The notes below the pieces were generated by a model. It saw only the letters and a program-made list of their open reading frames with translations, made no database searches and was not told the DNA's origin. This document shows, piece after piece, positions 39,967 to 51,000 of a stretch of 64,000 nucleotides of DNA. Numbering within the stretch: position 1 is the first letter of the stretch; each line of letters starts with the position of its first letter. This DNA comes from Hydractinia symbiolongicarpus (taxonomy: Eukaryota > Cnidaria > Hydrozoa > Anthoathecata > Hydractiniidae): contig NC_079889.1 in NCBI RefSeq assembly GCF_029227915.1, forward strand, positions 4,092,001 to 4,156,000. The letters run 5' to 3'. Made by a program: the position numbers and the translations under genes.

Positions 39967-40101
39967 ATTGGTGAGTGTTTAAAATGCGTGAAAGAGCCAA
40001 CTAACAAAGTGGACACAAATGCAGTTGCTGTGGTTCGTACAAATTCTCATTGTACTAAAGAAGTGGTGGTTGGTCATGTGCCTAAAAGTATCTCGATGTA
40101 G
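39967..40101 (+). pseudogene. Remnant of a HIRAN-like domain
   Basis: One frame gives 44 residues containing KEPTNKVDTNAVAVV and VVVGHVPKSIS, the pattern of the HIRAN domain (E-P-x-N-x-x-D-x-N-A-V-x-V...VGH-V/I-P), followed by TAG and further stops. It is a decayed piece; its original gene and strand partners are not visible. Confidence 0.5.
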
Positions 40102-41144
40102 TTAAGGAACGTTTTGCCGCTTTTCCGCGCGACATAGGCGAATTTTTGAAATAATAAATAAGTCAATTAAATGACGTAAGAATCAAAAATCATGGTTGAA
40201 CTCGCCGACATTTTATTTTTCAACTTGTGATTTATTTATTTCGCGGGTGTTTGACCACGGCTGTTTGGTCTGGAATTTTCTGCCGTGAACAGTGAAGCAG
40301 TTTCTTCCACGAGGCAGTTTTTGTGAAAGTGGCTGACTGGCTTGGGGAAGTTATGATGAATTAAATGATTAAGGACTAAGGTATTCGTTTTATTTACTAT
40401 TTTTGTAAATATTTTTTTTGTATGCTGTGTCGATAGCTGGTGGCACTATGAAAGGTTTTGAAGAAATGATATAAAGCTCAGAGAATGCATAAGGCCAGCT
40501 AGAGAGGTGCTTCTGTAGCTAGCTAGCTAAAGATTAATGATTTTCATCTTTTTTATGGCATGTGATTGTTGGCTAGCTGCTTAATCCCTTCCTCCCTCTC
40601 CTTGGCCAAAAAGTTAGCTAGCTGGCTAGCTAGAGATATTTATAGCGTCAAGTCGTATAAGTTCGGCCCCAGATCTAGAATAGAAAATATCATGAGGGTG
40701 CCGATAAGCCGCATCCGTCGTAAAAACTGCAGACGTTTTCGGGCGAGTTCAGCGTTTTGAAAAAATTCAGTATTCGCCCGAAAAAACCCACATATGACAC
40801 AAACATTACTTCGGCAATTGCCGAGTGCCGAAGCGAAATTCGAAGGCTGCCACCCACAAAAATAAGATTCCAACAGTCACTACCGAGTCCAACACCATAT
40901 AATCAGGCAGGCAAATAACATACGCGTCAGCAATTTTTTGCTGACGTTAACAAATTTAAATTAGAAAGGCTGTATACTCAAAAGTAAACACAACAGCATA
41001 TGATAAGCTATTATATAATTGTTAATATGTAATGTTTTAACACCAAAATGAGATCAAAAATTATACACCAGAAAACTATAAATTTGAACTTGATGTAATA
41101 AATCTCATTGGAATTTCACACAATAAACCAGCTAACTTTCAAAA
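40102..41144. other. Non-coding interior of the candidate transposon
   Basis: No supported exon. Contains repeated gctagctagct strings and the 3' flank of the minus-strand zinc-ribbon gene. Confidence 0.45.
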
Positions 41145-43358
41145 TCATATATCAAAATGACAATTCAATTTTTGTAAAATTGAAAGTTTTTTTAATTTTC
41201 CATCGTATTCGGACTTAATTTCATCACCAATAATGGACATTGATCTGTTTTGTGCCAACTGTTCCCTCTCAATTTTTTTTATTTCATCCTTGAGATTGTC
41301 TCTAGCTGTTGCTAGTTTTATCTCTAACTGTGCTGACAATCGCTTTAGGTCCATTTCATACATGTGAGGAGAACTTTTATAAAGTTTCCTTAGGTGATTA
41401 TATTGTACAATCACGTCACATGGACCCAAGACCTTTTCAAGGAGACGTGCTGTATTCCCTTGATCAGTAGCAGGTATTTCCTTTTTTACGATAGTGATAA
41501 TATTGTTGCTGTTTTTTCTAGACAAACCAGTTGGTGTTCCATGTATTGTTACAGCTTTTTCTGCAATGGGAGTGCTTGTCATGAAATTTGAAACCTTGGC
41601 TGGAATTGGTGTATCTGGAATTGATATGAAAGGTACTTCATATGTTGATGTGGATGGTGATGCATATTCAGCTGTCAAATCAATGTCCATGTTTGCATCA
41701 TCTTCTGGCTCATTGATCAGCTTGGCAAAACTGAGAGTACTCAATTGGACAATTTTGGTACTGCCATTTGTGGATTCAACTTTCAGTTTTAATGCAGGTA
41801 TGCAGGTTTGTTGTTCCAGACATTTTTCCCAACACTGCTTCAGATATTCTTTTTCAGTCTGCATTGTGTTATTCCTGAAGTGATGTTTGCATTTTTTATT
41901 ATTCATCACATTTTCTGTGTCTGCAAATTCTACTCCGAAGTCTACTTCCTTCCAAAATCCTGGTATTAAGAGGTAATCCGCAATACGCTCTAAGTGTGCT
42001 TGGTATATCCACGGGTTTTTTTCAATAACTGTGTATGAAATAACCGTGTTACCCCGCTTCTCCAGTTCTTTACTATGTTTTGTGATTTTGCTTTCTATGT
42101 CCGACTTTATGTGATGCTCGTGAACATTGTCACGAACTTGTAGTCGGATGAAAGCATTGAATAAGACATTTTCAGGGTGATGGTTTGATGTATGTGTGGA
42201 TATTGTTTTCAAAAAGTTGAATGTTCTCTCCTCTTCTTCAGTGTTAGTTGTTGGTCCAGAAAAAAGACGGTACTGGTCTGGTGCATGGACAGTTAAAGCG
42301 TGGTAGTACTGGCCAAACATTTTCCGCTTTGTCAAGGAGATGGTGTTTTTAATAACCTCATTCAGTATCATTGCATGTTGGAATGACTGGTTATAAAGAC
42401 GTAAAATCGAAATCGGTGTTCTATTTTCTTCAGATTTATAAAGAATACCCTGCATTTCACAGGTTTGTTGTAGAATTTTGTAGACATTAGCATCTATTTT
42501 GTCCTTTAAAAACTTCGTGCAATCTATTAAACTCAGCCGATAATCTGCTGCACGTTTCGCCTCTTTTCCGGAAAATGACATAGTAACAGTGTTGTTAAAT
42601 ATTTTGCATTCTTCCCTTTCTAGATGGCGTGGCAACTCTTCATACAAATTTCTGATGTGTCCACTCACACAATGCAATGGTTCACAAGGCAAAACCTCGT
42701 AACCAGAGAGGTAACAATGTGTCAACGATGATGTAGGTGTATAATACAACAGGGCTGGCATCCGCTGACAACCTGCCAATTCGATGTCGATCAATTTTGA
42801 CAACGTGTCTTTCGTATTTTCGCACCGGAATTTAACTTCTCTTTCGTGCAAGTCGGTTATCAGGTCTGCCTTCGCCATGCCGTCAGTGTAGTGTAAACAC
42901 ATTTTGTTTGTCACAACTTTTCCATATGTCGAGGCCGTCATAGTATGGATTTTCGTTTCCAAAGATGTGTGTGGCAAATTAAGGACATGACTAAGGTCAT
43001 TTGATCTGGATGCCTTAATACCACATGACCAGCAAAAGTAGTGGCCTCCCTTTTGATGTCCAGCCTCGAACTGGCATGCTGGAGCATCGCCTAAAATAAT
43101 TATATAGATTTGTAATAAGTTATGTATTGTGTGCTGTTCTTGTTAAAAAAAACATTTTCGGATTCTTTTTCTTACCCTTAAAAATTCGTACGATGTCGTT
43201 CAATACTATGTCGCCAAATGTTGTTGTGCCACGGGAAATTTTCATTATATCCTCTAAGCGTGTGTCGCTGTACATAATCTGCCTGTCACTGGAAGGACAT
43301 CTTGCAAGCACATAGAGCTCGGGTTGCTCAACAGTAGTTTGAACATCTATTTTCAGTC
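41145..43358 (-). CDS. Unrecognised zinc-ribbon protein, two exons seen, possibly transposon-borne
   Basis: Exons 43176-43358 and 41145-43090 (stop TGA at 41145-41147) join in phase 1 (AAG G|GTAAG, TTTTAG|GC). At least 708 residues; an upstream exon ending in phase 1 is required and was not found. Visible parts: a Cys/His knuckle (CQFEAGHQKGGHYFCWSCG) at the start of the long exon; a conserved-looking block YEVLPCEPLHCVSGHI; a Ser/Thr-rich stretch; and a charged C-terminal coiled coil of about 60 residues. From memory, similar zinc-knuckle + CEPLH proteins are multi-copy in cnidarian genomes, which would fit a mobile-element gene, but I cannot name a family and see no clear DDE triad. Function unknown. 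Confidence 0.6.
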
Positions 43359-43639
43359 CTAAAATATAAATATTGTTATTGAACGTCTTTTTTTATAAGA
43401 AACATACTTTTTGAGTTCGGCCTGGATGTTTTAATTTTAAAGGAGATTCTCTGAAAATTTGTAAGAGCCATCTTTATACTTTTAAAGTGCTTATCAGCAC
43501 TCGTTCCCAGAGTTTTGCCTTCTCTTAACAATAAATATTTTTCATTCTTTTAAAAAAATATCAGAAAATATGCCAAAATGACCATAATTTTGAAGGAAGC
43601 TCATCCCCAAATAAAGTCAGCCACAAAATTTGTACGTTC

Positions 43640-43833
43640 TCAACCTCGCTCCTAGGGAATTTTTGCCTTTGATGAATTTGGCAGCGTCTCCGTAATAACG
43701 GTTCAGGGCCAAGGTACGAATTTTATCGGGAAAAAGGGGTTAAAGTTATTAATTTGGTCACAAATGCATAATTTTCACCAGGTCAAAAAACGCCTTTCGC
43801 GAAGGTAAGAGCCTTATTAGGCACGAGGTTGGC
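43640..43833. mobile_element. Small element with CAACCTCG inverted ends
   Basis: The left end caacctcgctcctaggg and the reverse complement of the right end, ccaacctcgtgcctaataagg, are imperfect inverted repeats. The related string acaacctcgtttccaggac occurs twice just beyond (43886, 44166). Likely a MITE family. Confidence 0.45.
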
Positions 43834-43879
43834 TATTTTTTCATCTCTAAAATGCAACCCAGGGTCGATAAAATCTAAG

Positions 43880-44191
43880 TTGGTTTACAACCTCGTTTCC
43901 AGGACTTGTATCGGACGGATCATCTCCGCGGCTTTTTTATTTCTCGACAATAGTTATTAAAAGAAAACACGATATTATTAAAACTACGCAGTTATTTTCC
44001 CGTTAAGGTAGGTAGGTAGGTAGTAGATAAAGCCTAAGAACACGTAAGCGGACCCGTTCGGTTCTAGTTTTGCATCCGAATTACCTTAAGGGAAGAAATT
44101 TTCGCAGACGAGAAGGTAAAAATGGGCGAATTTCGCGGAATTTAGGGTCTATAAAATAGTTGGTTTACAACCTCGTTTCCAGGACTTGTAT
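43880..44191 (+). repeat. 32-bp direct repeat pair
   Basis: The string beginning ttggtttacaacctcgtttc occurs identically over 32 bases at 43880-43911 and 44160-44191. The identical copies suggest a recent local duplication or two termini of related CAACCTCG elements. Confidence 0.75.
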
Positions 44192-44434
44192 TATTAGAGA
44201 AATTCTCTTTTTCTCTGAAAAACACAACAAACATGGAGAAATATCTGTCAAGTTATATGTAGAATAAAATATAAATATTTGATTGTTTTGTTTTTACAAA
44301 GAGTGCACAAGAAAAATTGAGCTGAATAAAGTTTTTAAATGAAAAATTTAACTAGAAATTGCTACACAGTGTTTCATGCTTTTTGCAATTAATTTTGACA
44401 AAATGATTTATAATATCCGCATAAAACGTGATCA

Positions 44435-44496
44435 GATCCAGGCAGGAGTTGAACCTGCTCGCCTTTTTGGTGTTTTTCCAAAGAGACATCTGGATC
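44435..44496 (-). other. tRNA-like fold without a D arm (62 nt)
   Basis: On the minus strand: a perfect 7-bp acceptor-like stem GATCCAG/CTGGATC, a 5-bp stem TTTGG/CCAAA with a 7-base loop, and a canonical-looking T arm GCAGG-TTCAACT-CCTGC. There is no room for a D arm, the loop position 33 is A rather than U, and no A box is present. Probably a tRNA relic or chance fold; an overlapping small frame also exists. Confidence 0.25.
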
Positions 44497-45925
44497 GTAA
44501 CTTAATGAAGTAGTGTGCATTCAGAAAGTACATCTACATCAGTACACTCGGACATCTTGTAACTTCGGACGGTAAACAAAATCTCAAAAACACCCAGAGC
44601 AAGGGGTCTGAGAATATAAACACCATCGCATCACAATGAAAGTCGTTGATTGAATTAAACTGTATTTTCTTACTAACTAGACTTTATTAACTAATTTAGT
44701 TACCATATTCCCTCCAGACACAGTAAAATATGTTCAGAGTTTAGTTTTCACAGTTTTCACAGTAGCCAGTAGCTAGCTAAAGCTATATATACTTTCCTTT
44801 CCTCAAATTAAAAACAGAAAATTGTCATTTTTTGCCGAGTCATGTGACAACGCGCCTGAGAGGATGCGTGACTGCTAAATTATATAATTTTATCTAGGAC
44901 AGCACTTGTAAATAGCTCTCTAGTCTAGCTGTATATATAGCTAGCTATATAGCTGCCAGAAGAATTTTCCAAACTTATATTAGCTAATTATGCTTCAAAG
45001 AAGCTAGACTTACAAATTAATGATTAAAGTAATGTATAGATATCTCACCTAAAGTCTTTTTCACCTTACTTCCAAAAAGCACAAAGTTTTAAGATGTTGT
45101 CATTTTTTCCGCCAAAATACCGCCATTATTAGGACTGTCCAAAGTCATTCTGTAATCTGATTGGCTGAAAAATGCCCGTCCGTTCTGGTCTGGTAATTAT
45201 CCTTTTACTGATTTTCCCTATGTTTGTTTTGATTCATTACCCTAGCCAACACATCATGTCTTTATTCATCTTTCGCATACTTATTTGCCACTAAACACAC
45301 ACAAATATTGTAATATTTGGAAAGAGCAGTAATTAGTTTATCAGTTTATGTAAAGTCTGCGGTGTTTATGCGCGTGTCCAGCAGAGAATGTAAACTTTTT
45401 GGTCCAAGGGTGACAAAAAAGTTTAATACTTTTGCATTTATTTCCTTGTCTAAGAGACAATAGCCCGCAGACTTTTTAGAAAATGATAACCCATCTTATT
45501 ACCCGTTTTACTTTCACTCGAATGACTCTAGACACTTTAATATAAGCGTGCGATTTTCCAAAAAACCCCTTAAAAGTATAAGCACTTTAAGGGAGCATAT
45601 CTCACGCTTATAAAAACCTTGAGTGTAACCCAGGCCTTAAAATGATCGTGGAAGAACTGTAAATCAGATATTACATCTTCTTATGGCTCCATGTACACTT
45701 CCGATTATCTACAAGAGCCAAAAAGTCCAACCTTTAAAAAAGCGGAAAAAGCGTGTATTTTGCAGATCCCCACCTTAACTACATCGAGATATCTAAAGTC
45801 GTGTTTATGTTTCTATCCCTCCCTTATTGTTCTATGGAAATTATAGTAATCGGGAAACGCATTTAAGGCCCTGAAAAAGCCATAAACTGGCTGAAAGATA
45901 ACATACAAAAGATTGAAGAACTATC

Positions 45926-46032
45926 TATATTATAATGCCCGTATACGTCTGTCTGTCACGAGCGAGACGCACGCGATGCGGTATAAAAAAGACGGGCGAA
46001 CCCGTGGATTTTTCTACGGGCTAACGACTAGT
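45926..46032 (-). mobile_element. ACTAGTC element, copy 3 (inverted)
   Basis: The reverse complement reads actagtcgttagcccgtaga...gggttcgcccgtcttttttata...cgtgcgtctcgctcgtgacagacagacgtatacgggc, the same block order as 22706-22853. It is inserted inside the right end of the candidate transposon. Confidence 0.55.
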
Positions 46033-46302
46033 TAAATAATAATGTAAAATATAGTCTTAAGTAAATATAAACAAATTCTTTACAAAAGTTTGTTTTGTAT
46101 GACCCATTTTTAAGCCTTTCTGCTGTAAAGAGGTTCAAGGGGGTAATGTCCTTGAAATGATGATATACCTTGAAATGATGTCCGCTACATGGAAGTTTTG
46201 TTGTGAGAGTGTAACCGTCGTTTCATCTGTTCCCAAGAAAAGTGTCCGTTGTAAAGAGGTGTCTTCTATAAAGGATGTCCGCTATAAGGAAGTTTCACTG
46301 TA

Positions 46303-48011
46303 TTTAGCAAAATAGAAAATCTCAGGCGACTATTTTTGCTAGAACATCATTATGATGAGCTCTCAATCAGAAAAAATGAATGTCCCGTTATTTCTTGACC
46401 GAAAAAATGAATCATTTTCAGGATGGCGCTAATAATTAGAGGAAAAAAATTATTCTCTTTTCAAAATTTTTTGTCGCGCTAAAAATTAAAGAAAAATTCG
46501 ACCTTTGTCGCACTAAATTAAAGAAGAAGAAATAACAACATTTTTTTTTTGAATATACACTATATTATATATATATATTTTCTTCTTCTTTTTTTTTATT
46601 GCTCCTTTTTTTCATCAGTGTTCGTTTTTTGTTGAACTGCTTTACCATTGTCTTTCTTCAACGCTTAGTTTGTCGAAATGTAATAACATTTGGCAGAAAG
46701 TCTCCCTGCTCCCTGCTTTTATACTGCTTTCTCCAAAATAAAAATGTAAATATTGATAAAGATAATAAAAGTAAATACCAAACAAAAATAGCAAAATATA
46801 CTTCTCTGATCTTACCGCCTCGCGCTATATTAGGGGAAAATTCGACCTTCGTCGCACTAAATTAGAGGAAAAACAAAAATCAGTGAAAAGAAGGTCCCGC
46901 TGAAAATTAGATAATAAATTAAGTTAGTTTAAAAAAAGACGTTTCAAGATGACAGCAAAATGACGGCAAGCGTTTAAATAACAGACAAAAAATTAATCCA
47001 TCGGTAAAAGCATGGTTAATATGTTCTATTAAATTAGTAGAAATGGTTATTCAAACGTGTCGCAAAAGCGTTCAATCAAAAGATTCGGCTTGATTAGCAA
47101 AGTTGACTTTAGTTGCACATGTAAATCGAATGATTAAATTTGTTAAGTAAGATCAGAAAGATGAACAATAACTATGGGAACCAAATAATAATCTTTGGAG
47201 TTTTAAAATAGAAATATTTGTAATAAGCTACATTTCAATACCTTTTGTTTTCAGAGAGCATGTCTATAAGTTACATACCTGTTGAATCTGTTTCCCCGAT
47301 TTTTCGGTTTTAATCCCACATCGGATTTTTCGGTATTTTACTAGTACTTATTTTCTCCATGAAAAAGATAATGGAAATAAAAGCCTGTATCATTGTGTAA
47401 CGTTACCACAATACATATGATATAATCATTTTAATCCTATTTAAGCGGCCTTTTAGAGGTCCATTTGCTTTTATTTATAGATTTTTTTATTTAAAACCAC
47501 AAGATAGCTGCATATCATTAATAGCAGCTGAATCGACAGGAATGAAGTTCTTTTGTTTATTGTTGAATTTCTTTACTACTTCATTTGATCAACTCCCAGA
47601 TGTCCTGGGAGCAGCTATTTTAAAAAGTGTTATAAAATGTTTTAGTCTTTTCTTAAGTGGCATTACTGTTTCATGACCTCGGGAGGCTTATTAAAGCGTT
47701 CACTTCTAAGGTTAGCTGAATCCCTCTTCAATTACAATAAAATTTGACAAGTTGCATTTTCCCTTCACATGCTTTGCTATTGAATATGCATGAAATTTGT
47801 TTTATAATATTGGTTCTTATCGGTTACACAGTTCAAAGTAAAACACTGTAAATTTGAATTTGAATCAGATTTTTTTAAAAGTTGAATCAATAATACAGCT
47901 TGGTAATGTAAGAAAAACATTTGTGTGATATGCTTTTTAATGTTTCATATGAAGCAATATGTAATTGCTTCAAAATATATGTAGTTTAAGAATAATTTTT
48001 ATTACGTTTAG
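46303..48011 (+). other. Upstream flank of CAP-A
   Basis: Contains a pair of related blocks (aaaattcgacctttgtcgcactaaatta near 46492 and 46838, about 346 bp apart), TATATATA near 46566, and otherwise AT-rich sequence. The promoter of CAP-A lies in the last few hundred bases but I see no clear core element. Confidence 0.45.
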
Positions 48012-51000
48012 ATGAGGTCATTTATCGTTTCGCTGTTATCAACATTCTTCGTCTGCCCTGTAGGTAAGTTACGTGCCATTAAATCGTTTTCTCACTTTTT
48101 GTGATTTTCGACATTGATGTTCCTGTGGATTGAAGTGCAAATTAATTAGCTGCTATTGTGGTCATTGATATATTCTATTAACCAGTTAACCAGCGTCCAA
48201 CAACAATCAAAAATAAAGCTTCTCGTAGTTTTTTACAGTTTCCGTGTTAATGAATTAGCGACAGTGATCTGTTTATCTCGATATTAATAATACCCATATT
48301 CCGTCTGCGTGCAAGAAAAAAATTCTTGTTACGGAAACACAACTTGTAATATACAAAGAACGGGCAAACCCCTAGATTTATCAACGGGCTACAGTCTAGT
48401 CTATTTACAATACTTGTCTGTCTTTTAGCCAAGGATGTGATATACATGAGCAGCGATAGGCGAATTCTAGTCTGTTTCAGTCTGCTATATTAACTAACTC
48501 TTTTTAATATATTTTTTGCCATTTATTTTGTTTAGATTGTATAATCGTGACAGAATCATGGACAGGTGAGTGTTATATTCATGAAAAACATTTATTCGCT
48601 ACTGAAATACGGTAGGAAATCTACATACTTATAAACAGGCGTGACTATTAGCCCTATTCGGTCCGGGGTTTTTTGAACATATTATGACCTGGGGGCGGAT
48701 CCCCCCCCCCCCCCCCTCCATCAATAAATTTCCATAGGCTTGTTCAAATTGAATCAAACTTGGCATACTTATAGTATGTCACAAAAGAAACAAAATAGTG
48801 GCAATAAATTTTTGCTTGCGTCAGCACATTTTCTGTGACGTCTTCAAAAGCTTGAAATTTGTTCAAAATTGCACTATCTGCTTAAATCTCAATGATTTTA
48901 GTTCTAGAGCGAATTTTTACATTCTGTTTGAAGTTTCTGAAATGAAAAGTTGTCAAAAATTGCCCGAAAATCCGGTTTTTCCGATTTTTGGGTAAAATCC
49001 AAAAAAAGCGGGAAATCGAATTAATCACGTGTTTAAGACATGGAAAATGTTTCCTCTTGATGAAAAAGTTGTGTTGTAAGTTTCAAGTTCTAAGGATAAT
49101 AATAACAAGAGTTATTATATTTTCCCCATTATAAGGGTTTCACAAAGATTTTTAGAAGTAGTTTCGAGTAATAGCCAATAACAAAGCCGCTGAAAGGCAT
49201 GGGACCTAAACATTTGGCATGAAGGTGTCTAATAGATCAATATTAAAACTAAGTAAGTATCATAGCCATGCAGCATAGCGTTAAGATATGTGGATACAAG
49301 ACCTTATTCACCAAAGAGTTTAATCGCGTTGTTGCTGATTATTTCTGGAGACGTAGAAAGTTGTCCCGGACCGAGATATACATGCCCAAATTGTACAAAA
49401 GTTATCCGAAAGAATCAAAAGTTTGACAAATGCCACAACTGTGCAAATCGTTGTCACCTAAAATTTTTTAAAGATGTTTACGAACAAGGAGAAGAACGCT
49501 TGTTTTGTAACTTATGTGGTACACACGACGCGAACGATTTAGAATCCGATCATTCGCTTAATCCTGGATTTATATCGTTTCTCAGTCAACGAGGAATGAA
49601 AATCATACATCAAAATGTTAATGGTTTATTCGAAAAATTGGATAGAATCAAGTTATTATTATCAGACTCGAAAAATCAGGTATCGATTTTTTGTATTACA
49701 GAGACACACTTGAACTCTTCATTAAGTACTTCCATACTTCACATTCCAGGATATATTGTTGAACGTAGAGACCGTAAAAATGGACCGCATGGCGGTGTTT
49801 TGATGTATATTCGTGAGGATATAAGTTACCAACGACGGTATGATCTAGAAACTGAAGGAATTGAAGGTATCTGGATAGAAATTCTTATTCCTAACACAAA
49901 ATCAATTTTATTGTGTTCAATATATAAACCCCCTGATAACTCAAAGTACATCGACATAAACTTCGACGCAAAACTTAATGACATGATAACAACCGTTACG
50001 GATGAAGGTAAAGAATGCTTAATTACCGGTGATCTAAATTGTAACTATTTGAAACCAAACGACCATGTCGATATAAAAGATATTTTTGCTACTAATGGTT
50101 TTAAACAAATGATAAAAGAAGCAACGAGAAGTATTAGTAAAACGTTAATCGATATCTTTTTGACAACAGATTCAACAAAAATATCAAAATCTTTTGTTGA
50201 TGCCAACTCCATCAGTGACCACGACCTTGTGGGAATTGTACGTAAAATGCATGTAAAGAAATACGCTTCTCGTAAATTGTTTACTCGTGATTATTCAAAA
50301 TTTAACAAGGATCTTTTTAAGGATGAACTTAGAAATGTGCCGTGGAAAAATTGCTTTGTTGAAGATAATATGAATTCATCATGGAACTTGTTCAAACATT
50401 ATTTGACAATTGTTATCAACAAACATGCACCATTAGTTGAAAGGAAAATTCGAGGTATGCAAAATCCTTGGATGTCGAGAGATATTAAAACGAATATGAA
50501 CACTCGTGATTATTATCTCCGTTGTGCAAAACGTACAAATAGTGAAAATGACTGGTCAAGTTACAGAAGAGTGCGAAATCTCGTGTCGTATCTCATTCGA
50601 CAAGCAAAAGCAAATCACATCCGCTCACTTTTTCGGGAGAACGGTACCAGCCCGAAAGACTTCTGGAAGCAAATCAAAAAGTCGTATCCTGTAAAAAACA
50701 ATGAAAGTGCATCTAGATCATTTAAAATTGGAAATGAAACTATCACAGATAAGAAGCTAATAGCTGATGGATTCTGCCACTTTTTTGCAACAGTAGGATC
50801 TACACTTGTAAATTCCATCCCATCTATCACGAATTTAACATGGTTGCCATTTAATGGATCCTTTTATCTAACTAACGTCAATCCGCAACATTTATCATTC
50901 AAATTCCAACATGTTGAAATTTCAGAGACGATCAAAGTGTTGAAAGAAATTAATTCATCAAAAGCTTCCGGTATTGACGATCTCCCAGCTTTACTTATAA

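Larger units (their letters stand above)
43359..45925. other. Upstream region of the zinc-ribbon gene, small repeats
   Basis: Holds an inverted-repeat element (43640-43833), a 32-bp direct repeat (43880-43911 and 44160-44191), a tRNA-like fold (44435-44496) and a CCAAT box on the minus strand (CAGCCAATCAG, about 45150). The last, followed by aatggcggtattttgg near 45110-45128, could mark the gene's promoter. Confidence 0.4.
39808..46300 (-). mobile_element. Candidate 6.5-kb DNA transposon with TA target duplication
   Basis: The left end, after TA, reads cagtgaaacctctcaatagt; the right end, inverted and before TA, reads cagtgaaacttccttatagc. Both ends contain repeated GTGTCCxxTATAxAGAGG sub-motifs, and both share an inner inverted 19-mer, tatctcgatgtagttaagg (40089-40107 and, reversed, 45773-45791). 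CAGTG ends plus TA duplication fit the Tc1/mariner-pogo group. Inside lie a HIRAN-like remnant and the minus-strand zinc-ribbon gene. I do not see a DDE transposase, so this could instead be two nested short elements that happen to bracket the gene. Confidence 0.4.

Noticed and set aside
44380-44490. Small minus-strand frame beginning MSLWKNTKKASRF, vaguely like the start of EHBP1-type C2 domains
   Set aside because: Similarity stops after ten residues and no splice join to the downstream exons keeps the frame.
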